Source of the DNA: Actinoplanes campanulatus
Lineage (GTDB): Bacteria; Actinomycetota; Actinomycetes; Mycobacteriales; Micromonosporaceae
DNA: 64,000 nucleotides
Direction: 5' to 3'
NCBI RefSeq assembly: GCF_014647795.1
Contig: NZ_BMPW01000030.1
Span: 1 to 64,000, forward strand
A program made the translations under genes and the position numbers. The notes beneath the pieces are model-generated. The model searched no databases. It saw nothing but the letters and a program-made list of their open reading frames with translations, and was not told the DNA's origin. This document shows positions 1 through 8,121 of the stretch, piece after piece; the first letter of the stretch is position 1; every line of letters starts with the position of its first letter.

Positions 1-31
1 CGTCAAGCTGAGCTGACCGGACACACACCGA

Positions 32-57
32 GCCGCCACCCCACCAGGGGTGGCGGC
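32..57. terminator. Bidirectional hairpin terminator
   Basis: A perfect 11-bp stem (32-42 with 47-57) closes a 4-nt loop. It lies just past the stop codon of the leftward chemoreceptor gene. It also follows a possible end of a rightward gene whose last codons (VKLS then TGA at 14-16) may be visible at the window edge; that gene cannot be confirmed. There is no U-tract, as is usual in high-GC actinobacteria. Confidence 0.6.
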
Positions 58-76
58 CTCAGTGCTTCTGTCCGGG

Positions 77-2149
77 TCATCCGACGTTGGCGGCCTCCAT
101 CAAGCGGTCGGCGAAGGCGGTCAGCGACCGGGCCTGGCCATCGTCGCTGACCAGGAACTGTAGGCCGACCTCCTGCCCGTTCTGGTGCTCCGCCGTGTTG
201 ACCACCCGGGCCTGTGCGGTGAGTTCGGTGTCGCCGCTACGCAGGTCGACGTCGAGAGCCGCACCCTCGATGAACCGCTGATCATCGGGGGCGATGCACC
301 GCAGGCCGCCGGCGCTTACGTTGACCAGCAGTGCCTCGACCGCCGGCCGGCCGGCCGGACGCAACGTCACCTGGCCGGCGGTGGCGATCCGGTCGTGCTC
401 GCGGCGTTCCAGATGGCTGGCCAGGTTGGCCATCTCCTCGACCCGGCCCAGGGTGGCGTTCATCTGCGCGGTGAGGTTGGCCATCAGGGTGGCCTGCTCG
501 GCCGCCACGTCCCGCAGCGAGGTGGCGGCATCGCCCACGCCGCCGATGCCCTCGATCATCGCGGTGATGGTCTGTGACATCGCGTTGGTGTCGCGTTCCA
601 GGTCGTGGATGGTCTGGGTGATCTGGTCGGTCGACTCGGCGGTGTTGGTGGCGAGCTGTTTCACCTCGTCGGCGACGACCGTGAAGCCGTACCCGAGATC
701 ACCGGCCCGGGCCGCTTCGATGGTCGCGTTGAGCGCCAACAGGCGGGTCTGCCCGGCGATTCCGTTGACCAGGTTCACCATCGAGGCCGCCCGGCGCAGG
801 CTCTGCTCCAGTGAGGCGATCACCTGTTCCGCCTCGCGGGCCTCGTCGACGATCGCGCCGGCGGCCAGGTTGGCCACCGAGATCCGGTTGTCGATCACCT
901 CGGAGGAGCCTTTGACCTCGCCCACCTTCTCGGTGACCTGGCGCAGTTCCTCGGCGATCACCCCGGTGGACTCGTCGATGATCTCCTGAGTGCGGCGGCG
1001 GAACTGCACCTCGGCCTGCCGCTGGTGCTGGAAGCCGGCTCGCAGCTGCTGTTCGCGGGCGACCTCCGCGGTGGCCAGGGCGGCTTCCTGATCCGCCAGC
1101 CGGGTCCGCGCCACGATCAGCGCCCGCCCGATGTCGCCCATTTCGTCACGTCCCTCCGGAAGCGGCCGCGGCGACAGGTCGGCTCCGGCGATCGCGGTCA
1201 CCGCGTCGACCGTCTGCCGAACGTCATGGTTGGTCCGCCAGAGCACCGCGACGGCCCACCAGAGGGCGAGCCCGAACCCGCCGATCGAGAGGGCCAGCAC
1301 CACCGCCCCCTGGACCTTGTGCGTGGTGATGCGCGCGTCGATCAGCCTGTTCAACGCGTCGTTCAGCGGTATCACCGCGGCCGTCGCCGCCTCGGCGACC
1401 TTCCCGGTATCGGTCGGCCCGGGCTCGGCGAGTGTCGCGGTGAGCTGCCCGGCCATTTCGTCGAGCCGGTCGGCGAGGGCCTGGACCGGTTCGGTGATCA
1501 GGCCGGCCAACTCGGTGTCCTCGGTGTTCGCGGTGGCGGTCGCGACATCATTGCGAAAGATGGTGGCGCTGCTCGCCAGACGCCCGGCCAGCACTGCCTG
1601 ATTGGCTACCGCGGTCAGGCGTGAGCCGTCGGCGGGCACCGGCACCTCCGTCTGCAACGTCGTCAGCATCGCCACCGGCAACTGCACCGCCTGGGCGTGC
1701 ATCACGTAGAACGAGTCCAGGTCGGGGTCGAGGGCCAGGTTCGATTCGTTGCTGATCTCGGTGACCAGCTTGGCCAGGGCGCCCGCGGTGGCGATTCGCT
1801 CTTCCAGCGAGTTGGCGCCCACCTCGGGTACGGCCGCGGCGCTCTCGGAGAGCCCCAGGTCCGGATGGGCGTCCGCGGCGGCCCGGACGGCGGCCAGATC
1901 AGGAGTACGGCCGGCGACCGTGTCGGTGAGCGCGACCAGCGCGGGGCGCAGCACCTCGGAGCCCTCCCGCTCCCTGGTGCTGAAGTTGATCTCGGCCGTG
2001 TTCGCCACCGTGTACATGCCGGTGGCCAGCGCGCCGGGCACCAGGAGAGCGAGAACGACCACAGCCAGCCGGGTGGCGGTACGGATCCGGTCGGTGATCC
2101 GCAGCATCGGCCGCAACAGTACGGGTGGCGACCCGGCGCCCACTGCCAT
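77..2149 (-). CDS. Methyl-accepting chemotaxis protein with C-terminal PilZ domain
   Basis: Transmembrane chemoreceptor of 690 aa. An N-terminal membrane segment lies near residues 26-50, followed by a large extracytoplasmic sensing region. A second membrane segment lies near 283-305, then HAMP, then the coiled-coil signalling domain whose tip reads LLALNATIEAARAG, the conserved CheA/CheW contact. After that comes an unusual PilZ domain of about 100 residues. It keeps the c-di-GMP signature: RxxxR in RREHDR and an NxSxxG motif in NVSAGG. The start is supported by GGGAGGT 11 nt upstream. Chemotaxis output through CheA is known for the family; that c-di-GMP tunes this receptor is inference. No che or flagellar genes are in the window, so it is an orphan receptor here. 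Confidence 0.93.
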   Translation of the reverse strand: MAVGAGSPPVLLRPMLRITDRIRTATRLAVVVLALLVPGALATGMYTVANTAEINFSTREREGSEVLRPALVALTDTVAGRTPDLAAVRAAADAHPDLGLSESAAAVPEVGANSLEERIATAGALAKLVTEISNESNLALDPDLDSFYVMHAQAVQLPVAMLTTLQTEVPVPADGSRLTAVANQAVLAGRLASSATIFRNDVATATANTEDTELAGLITEPVQALADRLDEMAGQLTATLAEPGPTDTGKVAEAATAAVIPLNDALNRLIDARITTHKVQGAVVLALSIGGFGLALWWAVAVLWRTNHDVRQTVDAVTAIAGADLSPRPLPEGRDEMGDIGRALIVARTRLADQEAALATAEVAREQQLRAGFQHQRQAEVQFRRRTQEIIDESTGVIAEELRQVTEKVGEVKGSSEVIDNRISVANLAAGAIVDEAREAEQVIASLEQSLRRAASMVNLVNGIAGQTRLLALNATIEAARAGDLGYGFTVVADEVKQLATNTAESTDQITQTIHDLERDTNAMSQTITAMIEGIGGVGDAATSLRDVAAEQATLMANLTAQMNATLGRVEEMANLASHLERREHDRIATAGQVTLRPAGRPAVEALLVNVSAGGLRCIAPDDQRFIEGAALDVDLRSGDTELTAQARVVNTAEHQNGQEVGLQFLVSDDGQARSLTAFADRLMEAANVG

Positions 2150-2645
2150 GGCGTCTACCTCCCATTAGCTTCCGGCTTATACCCGTTTTATACGGCAGAT
2201 CCGGTTACCTGTCCGGCGTTCCACCCGAGCCGGATTGCTGTCCGACGCCTATGGCTTCCGGGCCGCGGCCGCCACCGTCACGGCCGGCAGCAGAACGGTC
2301 CCCACCACCGCCCCGGCCCGCCGGCACACCAGCGACGTGTGCTCCCGCCATCCCACAAAGGCCCCCGGGGAATAGAACGCCGAGTCCGCGCGAATATGTG
2401 CGAAGCATATGTAACAGGGAATGTCATGACACAGAATATCGAAATCAGACATTCACACAAACACGCGCGCGCTCTTCGCAGGTCGACTGATCCGAGGCGG
2501 CAGCCGGCATAGGAGGCCCATAGCGGCAGCGGGAAGACACCCCGCAGCAAGTCGTCGAATCACCAGCGGATCACCAGTGCATCACCAGCGGCGTCCGGAA
2601 GCTCTTCCTCAACAGGCAAGAGGTTCGAGAGAAGGAAGCATCCGG
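2150..2645. promoter_or_regulatory. Divergent intergenic region with A/T-rich island
   Basis: About 500 bases between the chemoreceptor and the SGNH hydrolase, which diverge. The left end carries the chemoreceptor RBS. Around 2390-2465 the base composition drops sharply in G+C. There I see an interrupted inverted repeat (ATATG 2394-2398, CATAT 2406-2410) and a 10-bp palindrome TGTCATGACA (2422-2431). These are plausible regulator or promoter sites but I cannot name the regulator. No convincing ORF is present. Confidence 0.35.
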
Positions 2646-3755
2646 ATGAAAAGCAACACGTCGTTCCGTCGGCTCTTCGGCATGGGTCTGGCGGCGACGA
2701 CCCTCCTGCTGGGTGCGGAACTGGCCGTCACGCAGCCGGCGCAAGCGGCCCCCTGCGGCGACCTGAGCAACTGCGACGACCCGGTCGAGGATCCGATACC
2801 CGTGCCGGTCAAACCCTCGCGGCCCGGCGGCTACGAACCGCTGTACGTCGCGCTGGGCGACTCCTTCGGCTCGGGCGAGGGCGCCCCGGACGCCATGCTG
2901 CCGTGGACGAACGAGAAGTGCCACCGGTCCGCGCTGTCGGCGCCGGTGCGTGCCGCCAAACGGCTCGCACAGAACAACAAGTACGCCGGCAACATCCTCT
3001 ACAGCAGCTTCGCGTGCAGCGGGGCGACGCTGGACTGGGCGATGGGGCTCAACGGTGAGAAGGACGGCGGCATCCTGACCGGGCAGAAGTCCACCGGCAT
3101 GCCGTCGCAGATCTCCCAGGTCAACACGAAGTACGGCAGCCGCAAGATCGACGCGATGAGCATTTCGATCGGCGGCAACGACCTGAGCTACGCCGACATC
3201 CTCCAGGACTGCTCGTTCGGCAACTGCGTGCCGTGGGACAGCGCGACCCGCAAGATGTTCGAGTGGGACACCCCGCGGCTCAAGATCGGCCTCAACTCCC
3301 TGATCACGGCGATCCAGGGGGATGAGAACGGCCGGTACCGGAGTCTGCAGGGCGACGTGAGCTACGTGTACCTGACGGCGTACCCGGATCTGTTCAACAA
3401 CTCCAACGGCTACACCTGCAACAGCACCGGCGGCCTCTTCGTCGAAGGGTTCACGCAGGCGGAGAACGAGGTGATGCGTGGCTATCTCGGCCAGCTCAAC
3501 ACCATGCTCGCCCAGGCGGTCGCCGACGCGAACGCCCGCCGGACCGTGGGGCACAAGCCGGTCTGGAAGCTCGTCGCGCCGCCGACCTTCACCCGCAACG
3601 GCTACTGCGCCACCTCGAACCGGTTCATCAACACCATGAACGACAGCGTGTGGATCCAGCAGGACCACAAGGGGACGATGCACCCGAACGCCGCGGGGCA
3701 TCTGGCGTGGAGCAACCAGCTCTACAACTCGCTGAGCTGGATCGCCACGAGCTGA
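2646..3755 (+). CDS. Secreted SGNH/GDSL-family hydrolase
   Basis: Exported esterase or lipase of 369 aa. A Sec signal peptide ends near TQPAQA-AP. The four SGNH blocks are visible: GDSFGSGEG holding the nucleophile Ser, a central Gly, GGNDL with the Asn, and HPNAAGH with the catalytic His. Paired cysteines (CGDLSNCDD, CSFGNC) suggest disulfides in the exported protein. The upstream ATG at 2577 is less likely, because AGAAGGAAG sits just before the ATG at 2646 and the signal peptide starts there. The substrate is not predictable; related actinobacterial enzymes act on acyl esters or phospholipids. Confidence 0.9.
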   Translation: MKSNTSFRRLFGMGLAATTLLLGAELAVTQPAQAAPCGDLSNCDDPVEDPIPVPVKPSRPGGYEPLYVALGDSFGSGEGAPDAMLPWTNEKCHRSALSAPVRAAKRLAQNNKYAGNILYSSFACSGATLDWAMGLNGEKDGGILTGQKSTGMPSQISQVNTKYGSRKIDAMSISIGGNDLSYADILQDCSFGNCVPWDSATRKMFEWDTPRLKIGLNSLITAIQGDENGRYRSLQGDVSYVYLTAYPDLFNNSNGYTCNSTGGLFVEGFTQAENEVMRGYLGQLNTMLAQAVADANARRTVGHKPVWKLVAPPTFTRNGYCATSNRFINTMNDSVWIQQDHKGTMHPNAAGHLAWSNQLYNSLSWIATS

Positions 3756-3770
3756 TCACCACCTCACGCG

Positions 3771-3799
3771 AAGGGGACGGTCACGGTGACCGTCCCCTT
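3771..3799. terminator. Perfect palindromic terminator between convergent genes
   Basis: A 14-bp perfect stem (3771-3784 with 3786-3799) around a single central base, lying between the stop of the SGNH gene and the stop of the convergent SARP gene. It has A-tract and T-tract ends (AAGGGG, CCCCTT) and can work in both directions. Confidence 0.85.
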
Positions 3800-3808
3800 C
3801 GCCCCGGA

Positions 3809-6625
3809 TCAACCCATGTCCTGTACGAGGAGAGCGATCTGAGGGTGCGTCAGCGAACGGCCCCGGGCCGTGGCCACGTGGTCGAGCCGGCCGGTCATCT
3901 CACCGATGTACCGGCCGACGTCGACCGGATCCATCACGGCCGGCGAGTAGCCGATCAGCTCACCCTGGTGCAGGGCGGCGGCCAGCAACTCGGCGGCGTG
4001 CTCCACCCGGCCCTGACGGAACCGCACATAGGCCAGCGTGGTCAGTTCGACGATCCACGAGGTGCGGTCACCCTCGGCATACATGCGGGTCAGCGCGTCG
4101 GCGAGCATCCGCTCGACCTCGGCGCCGAAGCGGCCCTGCGCCACCCGGCACTTGGCCAGCAGCCACGACGAGGAGCCACGGCACCAGGCGTTCCCGGACC
4201 GGTCGGCCGCCTCGATGGAGGCGGTGAGCGCCTCCGCCGCCCGGTCCAGCTCACCGGCGCGCAGGTGGGCGGTGCCGAGACCCATCAACGCCTCGGCCTC
4301 GGTCCGGGTCGCCCCGGTGTCCCGTGCCAGCCGCACCGCGACGGCGGCGTGCTCCCGCGCCTCGTCGACCCGGCCGCCACCGGCTTCGAAGTACGCGAGC
4401 GTGGTGAGCGCCTCCCCGACGGCGACCGGGTCGTCGGCCCGGCCGGCCAACTCGCCGAGGTGGGTCAGCGCCCACCCGACCGAGGCGAGGTCCCCGGCGA
4501 GGTAGCTGAGCACGGTCAGGCCGATGGTCGTGAAGATCCGCAGCCGTACGGGCGCCGCATCGCGATCCTCGGCGGCGAGCCAGTGCTCGACGACCGGCCG
4601 TACATGTCGCAGGCCCTCGGTGATGTGCCCGGTCCGATACCAGTACCAGTAGATGCCGGCGCAGATTCGCAGGCTGACCGCCGGATCGTCACGGCTGTGG
4701 TCGAGTGCCGCCCGGATGTTCGCGTGCTCGGTGGAGAGCTGGGCCATCCACTGGGCGCCGCGCGCATCGCGCAATGCGTCGACAGCCTCGTCGGCGAGCT
4801 CGACGACCCATGCCGCGTGCCGGTTCCGGAGTTCGGTGGTGCGTTCCGCGGTGCGCTGCCGTTCGGCGAACTGGCGCAGGGTCTCCAGGATCCGGTACCG
4901 GCGCGGGTTGCCGCCGACGACGGTGACCATCGACTTCGCGATCAGCGTGTCCAGGTGCGCGACGACGTCGGTGCTCCTGGTCACCGCCATGGCCGCCCGC
5001 AGGTCGAAACCCCCGGCGAAGACCGCGAGCGCGGTGAAGGACTCCCTCTCCGCGTCGGAGAGAAGATCCCAGGACCACTGTACGGTCGTGAGCATCGTGG
5101 CGTGTCTACGGTTGCCTCGCGGCCCGCCGCGCAGCACCGCGAACCGGTCGTGCGCGAGCGCGGCCAGTTGGTCGACCGACAGCACCGCGCACTGGGCGGC
5201 GGCCAGCTCGATGGCCAGTGGCAGGTTGTCGAGGTCGGCGCAGAGGCGGGCCACCGCGTCACGGGCGCTGTCGGCGCCCGCGGCCCAGTCCGGGTCGACG
5301 GCCGCGGCCCGCTGGGAGAACAGTTCGACGGCCTCGCCCGCCGCGCCGGCCGACAGCGGCGGGACCTCGAACCGCCGCTCCCCCTCGACCTGGAGCACCT
5401 CCCGGCTGGTGGCCAGCACCCGCACGTTCGGGCACGTCCGTAGCAACCCGGTGACGAAGTCCGCGACGCCGTCCACGATCTGCTCGCAGTTGTCCAGGAC
5501 GATCAGCGTGGTACGCCGCCGCAGGGCGTCGAGCAGCACGGCCGGGTTGCCGTTCGCGGCGATCGACAGGGCGCTGGCGACGGTGTCGGCGATCAGAGCC
5601 GGATCGTGCAGGCCCGCCAGCTCGACCAGCCACGGGCCGTCGTCCCCACCGTGCCGGCTTGCGGCGTCGAGCGCCAGCCGGGTCTTGCCGATCCCGCCGG
5701 TTCCGGTCAGAGTGACCAGCCGGTGCTCGTCGACCAGCTCGGCGAGCAGCGCGAGTTCGCGGCCGCGCCCGGTCAGGGCCGACAGCGCGACGGGCAGGTT
5801 CCCGGTAGGCGCCACGGGCGCCGATGCGGCGGCGAGTTCGACCCGCTCCGGAGCGGCGAACAGGCGCGGATCCTGGCGGAGGATGGCGCCTTGCAGGGCC
5901 TCGAGTTCGGGGCCGGGGTCGGTGCCGAGTTCCTCGGCGAGGACGTCCCGTGCCGAACGCAGCGCGGCCAGCGCGTCACCGATGCGACCGCCGCGACAGA
6001 GCGCGGTCGCCAGCAGCGTCCAGGCGTGCTCGCGCAGCGGATGTTCCTTGGTGAAGACCCCCAGCGCGGCCGCCACCGCGACGTGATCGCCCAGGGCGAG
6101 CTCGGCCTCCAGCCGGCCCTCCTCGGCATCCACACGTAGCTGTTCCAGGCGCATCGACTCGCCGTCGGCGAAGGCACGGCCGGCGCAGTCGGCGTACGCG
6201 CGCCCGCGCCAGAGCGCCAGCGCCTGCTCGAAGGCGTGGGCGGCCTCGGCCGGGCGGGCGGCCAGTTCGGAGCGCCCTCGCTCGGACAGCGCGATGAAAC
6301 GGTCGGCGTCCACCGCGTCCGGGTCGAGTCTCAGGCTGTATCCGGTTCCGCCGCGCAGCAGCACCTTCGGGCGCTGCGCTGACCGCCGGGGTTCCAGCGC
6401 CCGGCGCAGGGCCGCGATGTGGCCCTGGAGGGTCACCTTCGCCGACGGGGGCGGATCAGCGGGCCAGACCGCGTCGATCAGCTCGTCGTCGGTCACCATC
6501 CGGCCGGACGACACCACCAGTCTGCACAGCACCGCCCGGGGCCCGGGACCGCCGATCGCCGCTTCGGCGCCGTCGGCCAGCACACTGGTCCGGCCGAGCA
6601 CACCGATGTCCAGTGGCCTGTTCAA
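3809..6625 (-). CDS. SARP/AfsR-type regulator (winged helix, BTAD, NB-ARC ATPase, TPR)
   Basis: Transcriptional activator of 938 aa in the AfsR/DnrI large-SARP class. An OmpR-like winged helix fills about residues 1-95. A bacterial transcriptional activator domain follows to about 245. An AP-type ATPase has Walker A GTGGIGKT near residue 310 and Walker B TLIVLDNCEQ. The C-terminal 400 residues are helical TPR-like. I chose the TTG at 6625, not the GTG at 6694: GGAAGGGA precedes the TTG by about 7 nt, while the GTG abuts the hairpin of the next gene. Large SARPs usually control specialised metabolism, but no biosynthetic cluster adjoins it, so the target is unknown. Confidence 0.9.
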   Translation of the reverse strand: MNRPLDIGVLGRTSVLADGAEAAIGGPGPRAVLCRLVVSSGRMVTDDELIDAVWPADPPPSAKVTLQGHIAALRRALEPRRSAQRPKVLLRGGTGYSLRLDPDAVDADRFIALSERGRSELAARPAEAAHAFEQALALWRGRAYADCAGRAFADGESMRLEQLRVDAEEGRLEAELALGDHVAVAAALGVFTKEHPLREHAWTLLATALCRGGRIGDALAALRSARDVLAEELGTDPGPELEALQGAILRQDPRLFAAPERVELAAASAPVAPTGNLPVALSALTGRGRELALLAELVDEHRLVTLTGTGGIGKTRLALDAASRHGGDDGPWLVELAGLHDPALIADTVASALSIAANGNPAVLLDALRRRTTLIVLDNCEQIVDGVADFVTGLLRTCPNVRVLATSREVLQVEGERRFEVPPLSAGAAGEAVELFSQRAAAVDPDWAAGADSARDAVARLCADLDNLPLAIELAAAQCAVLSVDQLAALAHDRFAVLRGGPRGNRRHATMLTTVQWSWDLLSDAERESFTALAVFAGGFDLRAAMAVTRSTDVVAHLDTLIAKSMVTVVGGNPRRYRILETLRQFAERQRTAERTTELRNRHAAWVVELADEAVDALRDARGAQWMAQLSTEHANIRAALDHSRDDPAVSLRICAGIYWYWYRTGHITEGLRHVRPVVEHWLAAEDRDAAPVRLRIFTTIGLTVLSYLAGDLASVGWALTHLGELAGRADDPVAVGEALTTLAYFEAGGGRVDEAREHAAVAVRLARDTGATRTEAEALMGLGTAHLRAGELDRAAEALTASIEAADRSGNAWCRGSSSWLLAKCRVAQGRFGAEVERMLADALTRMYAEGDRTSWIVELTTLAYVRFRQGRVEHAAELLAAALHQGELIGYSPAVMDPVDVGRYIGEMTGRLDHVATARGRSLTHPQIALLVQDMG

Positions 6626-6694
6626 TCCTGGTCCCTTCCGCGGTTCAGGCGGCCACCCTACTGGTGCGGGCGCGTCCTGACCCCGGCTGGTCAC

Positions 6695-6727
6695 CGGTGC
6701 TGTCCCGAATGCTCCGGGACAGCACCG
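6695..6727 (-). terminator. Hairpin terminator after the small monooxygenase-like gene
   Basis: Perfect 13-bp stem (6695-6707 with 6715-6727) and 7-nt loop, 13 nt beyond the stop of the leftward gene at 6740. It would insulate the SARP gene from read-through. Confidence 0.8.
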
Positions 6728-6739
6728 ATGACCGTCACG

Positions 6740-7042
6740 CTAGAACTGGTCGGGAGTGTCCAGCTTGCGGTAGAAGGAGATCTCCGGCGGCCCTTCGACG
6801 CCGGCCGCCTGCATGATCCGGGGGATGTCCGGCTGACTGTCGAAGAACTCCTGGAAGGTGGCCTCGTCCGGCCACTCGTCGATCACCAGGACCTCGCCGT
6901 CACGGCCGGCGAAGGTGTGCCGGGTGGCGCCGGCCGCCCTCCCGGCCTGGGCGATCTCGTTCATCGTTTCGGCATGGGTCTTGGCGGTCTCCTCGACGGT
7001 GCCCGGGTCGGCCTTGAGACGAAGGATCATGATGACGGGCAT
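6740..7042 (-). CDS. ABM-like dimeric alpha/beta-barrel protein
   Basis: 100-aa protein starting MPVIMILRLKAD, typical of the antibiotic-biosynthesis-monooxygenase-like ferredoxin fold: beta strand, helix rich in A/E, and an EWPDEATFQEFF segment, a common core of the family. Members bind small aromatics, haem or act as cofactor-free oxygenases; no substrate is implied here. GGAGGT lies 5 nt before the ATG at 7042. Single gene with its own terminator. Confidence 0.78.
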   Translation of the reverse strand: MPVIMILRLKADPGTVEETAKTHAETMNEIAQAGRAAGATRHTFAGRDGEVLVIDEWPDEATFQEFFDSQPDIPRIMQAAGVEGPPEISFYRKLDTPDQF

Positions 7043-7221
7043 GTGCTGACCTCCGGATTCTTCGCGGTAGGTCAGATATATCGGATTCCGGCAGGTTACT
7101 GACCGGGGTTCATCACCAGGGGTGACGGGACCCGGGACGCCGCGCCCGCTCAGCGCCGCTGTCCTGTTCGCCACGCCGACATCGTTCCTGTCACCGCCGG
7201 TGGTGCCGACCGGGATTCGCC

Positions 7222-7227
7222 TACGCT
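7222..7227 (+). promoter_or_regulatory. Candidate -10 element for a leaderless mRNA
   Basis: TACGCT occupies exactly -12 to -7 relative to the GTG start at 7234, and there is no ribosome-binding site before that GTG. This is the standard leaderless arrangement in actinobacteria. Confidence 0.5.
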
Positions 7228-7233
7228 GCCCGG

Positions 7234-7632
7234 GTGCAGATCGATCTCGTCGCCCTGATCGTGGACGAGTACGACCCGGCCATCGCCTTCTTCACCGGCG
7301 TGCTCGGGTTCGACCTCGTCGAGGACTCGCCGTCGCTCACCAACGACGGCCGCCCGAAACGATGGGTGGTGGTCCGCCCGCCGGGCGCGCAGACGGGTCT
7401 GTTGCTGGCCCGCGCCGACGGGGAGCGGCAGAGCGCGGCCGTCGGCGACCAGGCGGCCGGGCGGGTCGGGTTCTTCCTGCGGGCCGACGACTTCGACGCC
7501 ACCTACCGGCGGATGGTCGATGCCGGTGTCACCTTCGTGCGGGAGCCGCGCACCGAGGCGTACGGGAAGGTCGCGGTCTTCCTCGACATCGCCGGCAACC
7601 GGTGGGACCTGCTGAGCGGGCCTCCGCAGTGA
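7234..7632 (+). CDS. VOC (glyoxalase/bleomycin-resistance fold) protein
   Basis: 132-aa single-domain vicinal-oxygen-chelate protein with two beta-alpha-beta-beta-beta halves (MQIDLVALIVDEYDPAIAFF and GRVGFFLRADDFDATYRRM). VOC members are metal-dependent lyases, dioxygenases or drug-binding proteins; the usual metal ligands cannot be assigned reliably here. GTG start without a Shine-Dalgarno but with a well placed TACGCT. Reads toward the PPOX flavin gene and may be read through into it. Confidence 0.85.
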   Translation: MQIDLVALIVDEYDPAIAFFTGVLGFDLVEDSPSLTNDGRPKRWVVVRPPGAQTGLLLARADGERQSAAVGDQAAGRVGFFLRADDFDATYRRMVDAGVTFVREPRTEAYGKVAVFLDIAGNRWDLLSGPPQ

Positions 7633-7673
7633 AAGGGGAACTGCTCGTCGGCCTATCGGAATACGGTGGTTGA

Positions 7674-7694
7674 CGCCGCTGTTGGCCAGCGGCG
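7674..7694 (+). terminator. Short hairpin between VOC and PPOX genes
   Basis: 8-bp perfect stem (7674-7681 with 7687-7694), 5-nt loop. It could be a weak terminator for the VOC gene or part of the leader of the next gene; TTGACG overlaps its left edge (7670-7675). Confidence 0.4.
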
Positions 7695-7716
7695 GAACGA
7701 CCACAAAGGAGAACAG

Positions 7717-8121
7717 ATGACCACCGCAACCGCCATCGTCCCCGACGAGCTTCGTGACCTGCTGGAACGGCCGCTCTTCGCCGATCTGGCGACCGTCCGG
7801 GAAGACGGCACCCCCCAGAACAACCCCATGTGGTACGCCTGGGACGGCGAGTTCATCCGCTTCACCCACACGAACTTCCGCCGCAAGTTCAAGAACATCA
7901 CCGCGAACCCGGCGGTGGCGATCTCGATCATCGACCCGGAGAACCCGTACCGCTACATCGAGGTCCGCGGTGTCGTCGACCGCATCGAGCCGGACCCGAC
8001 CGGTGGCTTCTTCGTCGAGCTCGCCAAGCGCTACAACGCCCCCTTCGGCACCGACACCCCGAAGGACGCCCCCGACCGGGTCGTCCTAGTCGTCCGCCCC
8101 ACCTTCGTCGGCGGGCACTGA
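7717..8121 (+). CDS. PPOX-class F420/FMN-dependent enzyme
   Basis: 134-aa split-barrel flavoprotein. The sequence LLERPLFADLATVREDGTP and NPMWYAWDGEFIRFTH are hallmark strands of the pyridoxamine-phosphate-oxidase-like F420 or FMN family in actinobacteria, which reduce small substrates. AAAGGAG lies 5 nt before the ATG. Its last 36 bases overlap the 3-prime end of the convergent DUF4132 gene, so both C-termini are encoded by the same DNA. Confidence 0.88.
   Translation: MTTATAIVPDELRDLLERPLFADLATVREDGTPQNNPMWYAWDGEFIRFTHTNFRRKFKNITANPAVAISIIDPENPYRYIEVRGVVDRIEPDPTGGFFVELAKRYNAPFGTDTPKDAPDRVVLVVRPTFVGGH

Noticed and set aside
2160-2210. Sigma28/WhiG promoter for the chemoreceptor
   Set aside because: GCCGTATAA on the minus strand resembles the -10, but no matching TAAA-type -35 lies at the right distance.
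3650-5443. 597-codon plus frame opposite the SARP gene
   Set aside because: Antisense shadow with low-complexity composition and it crosses the terminator palindrome.
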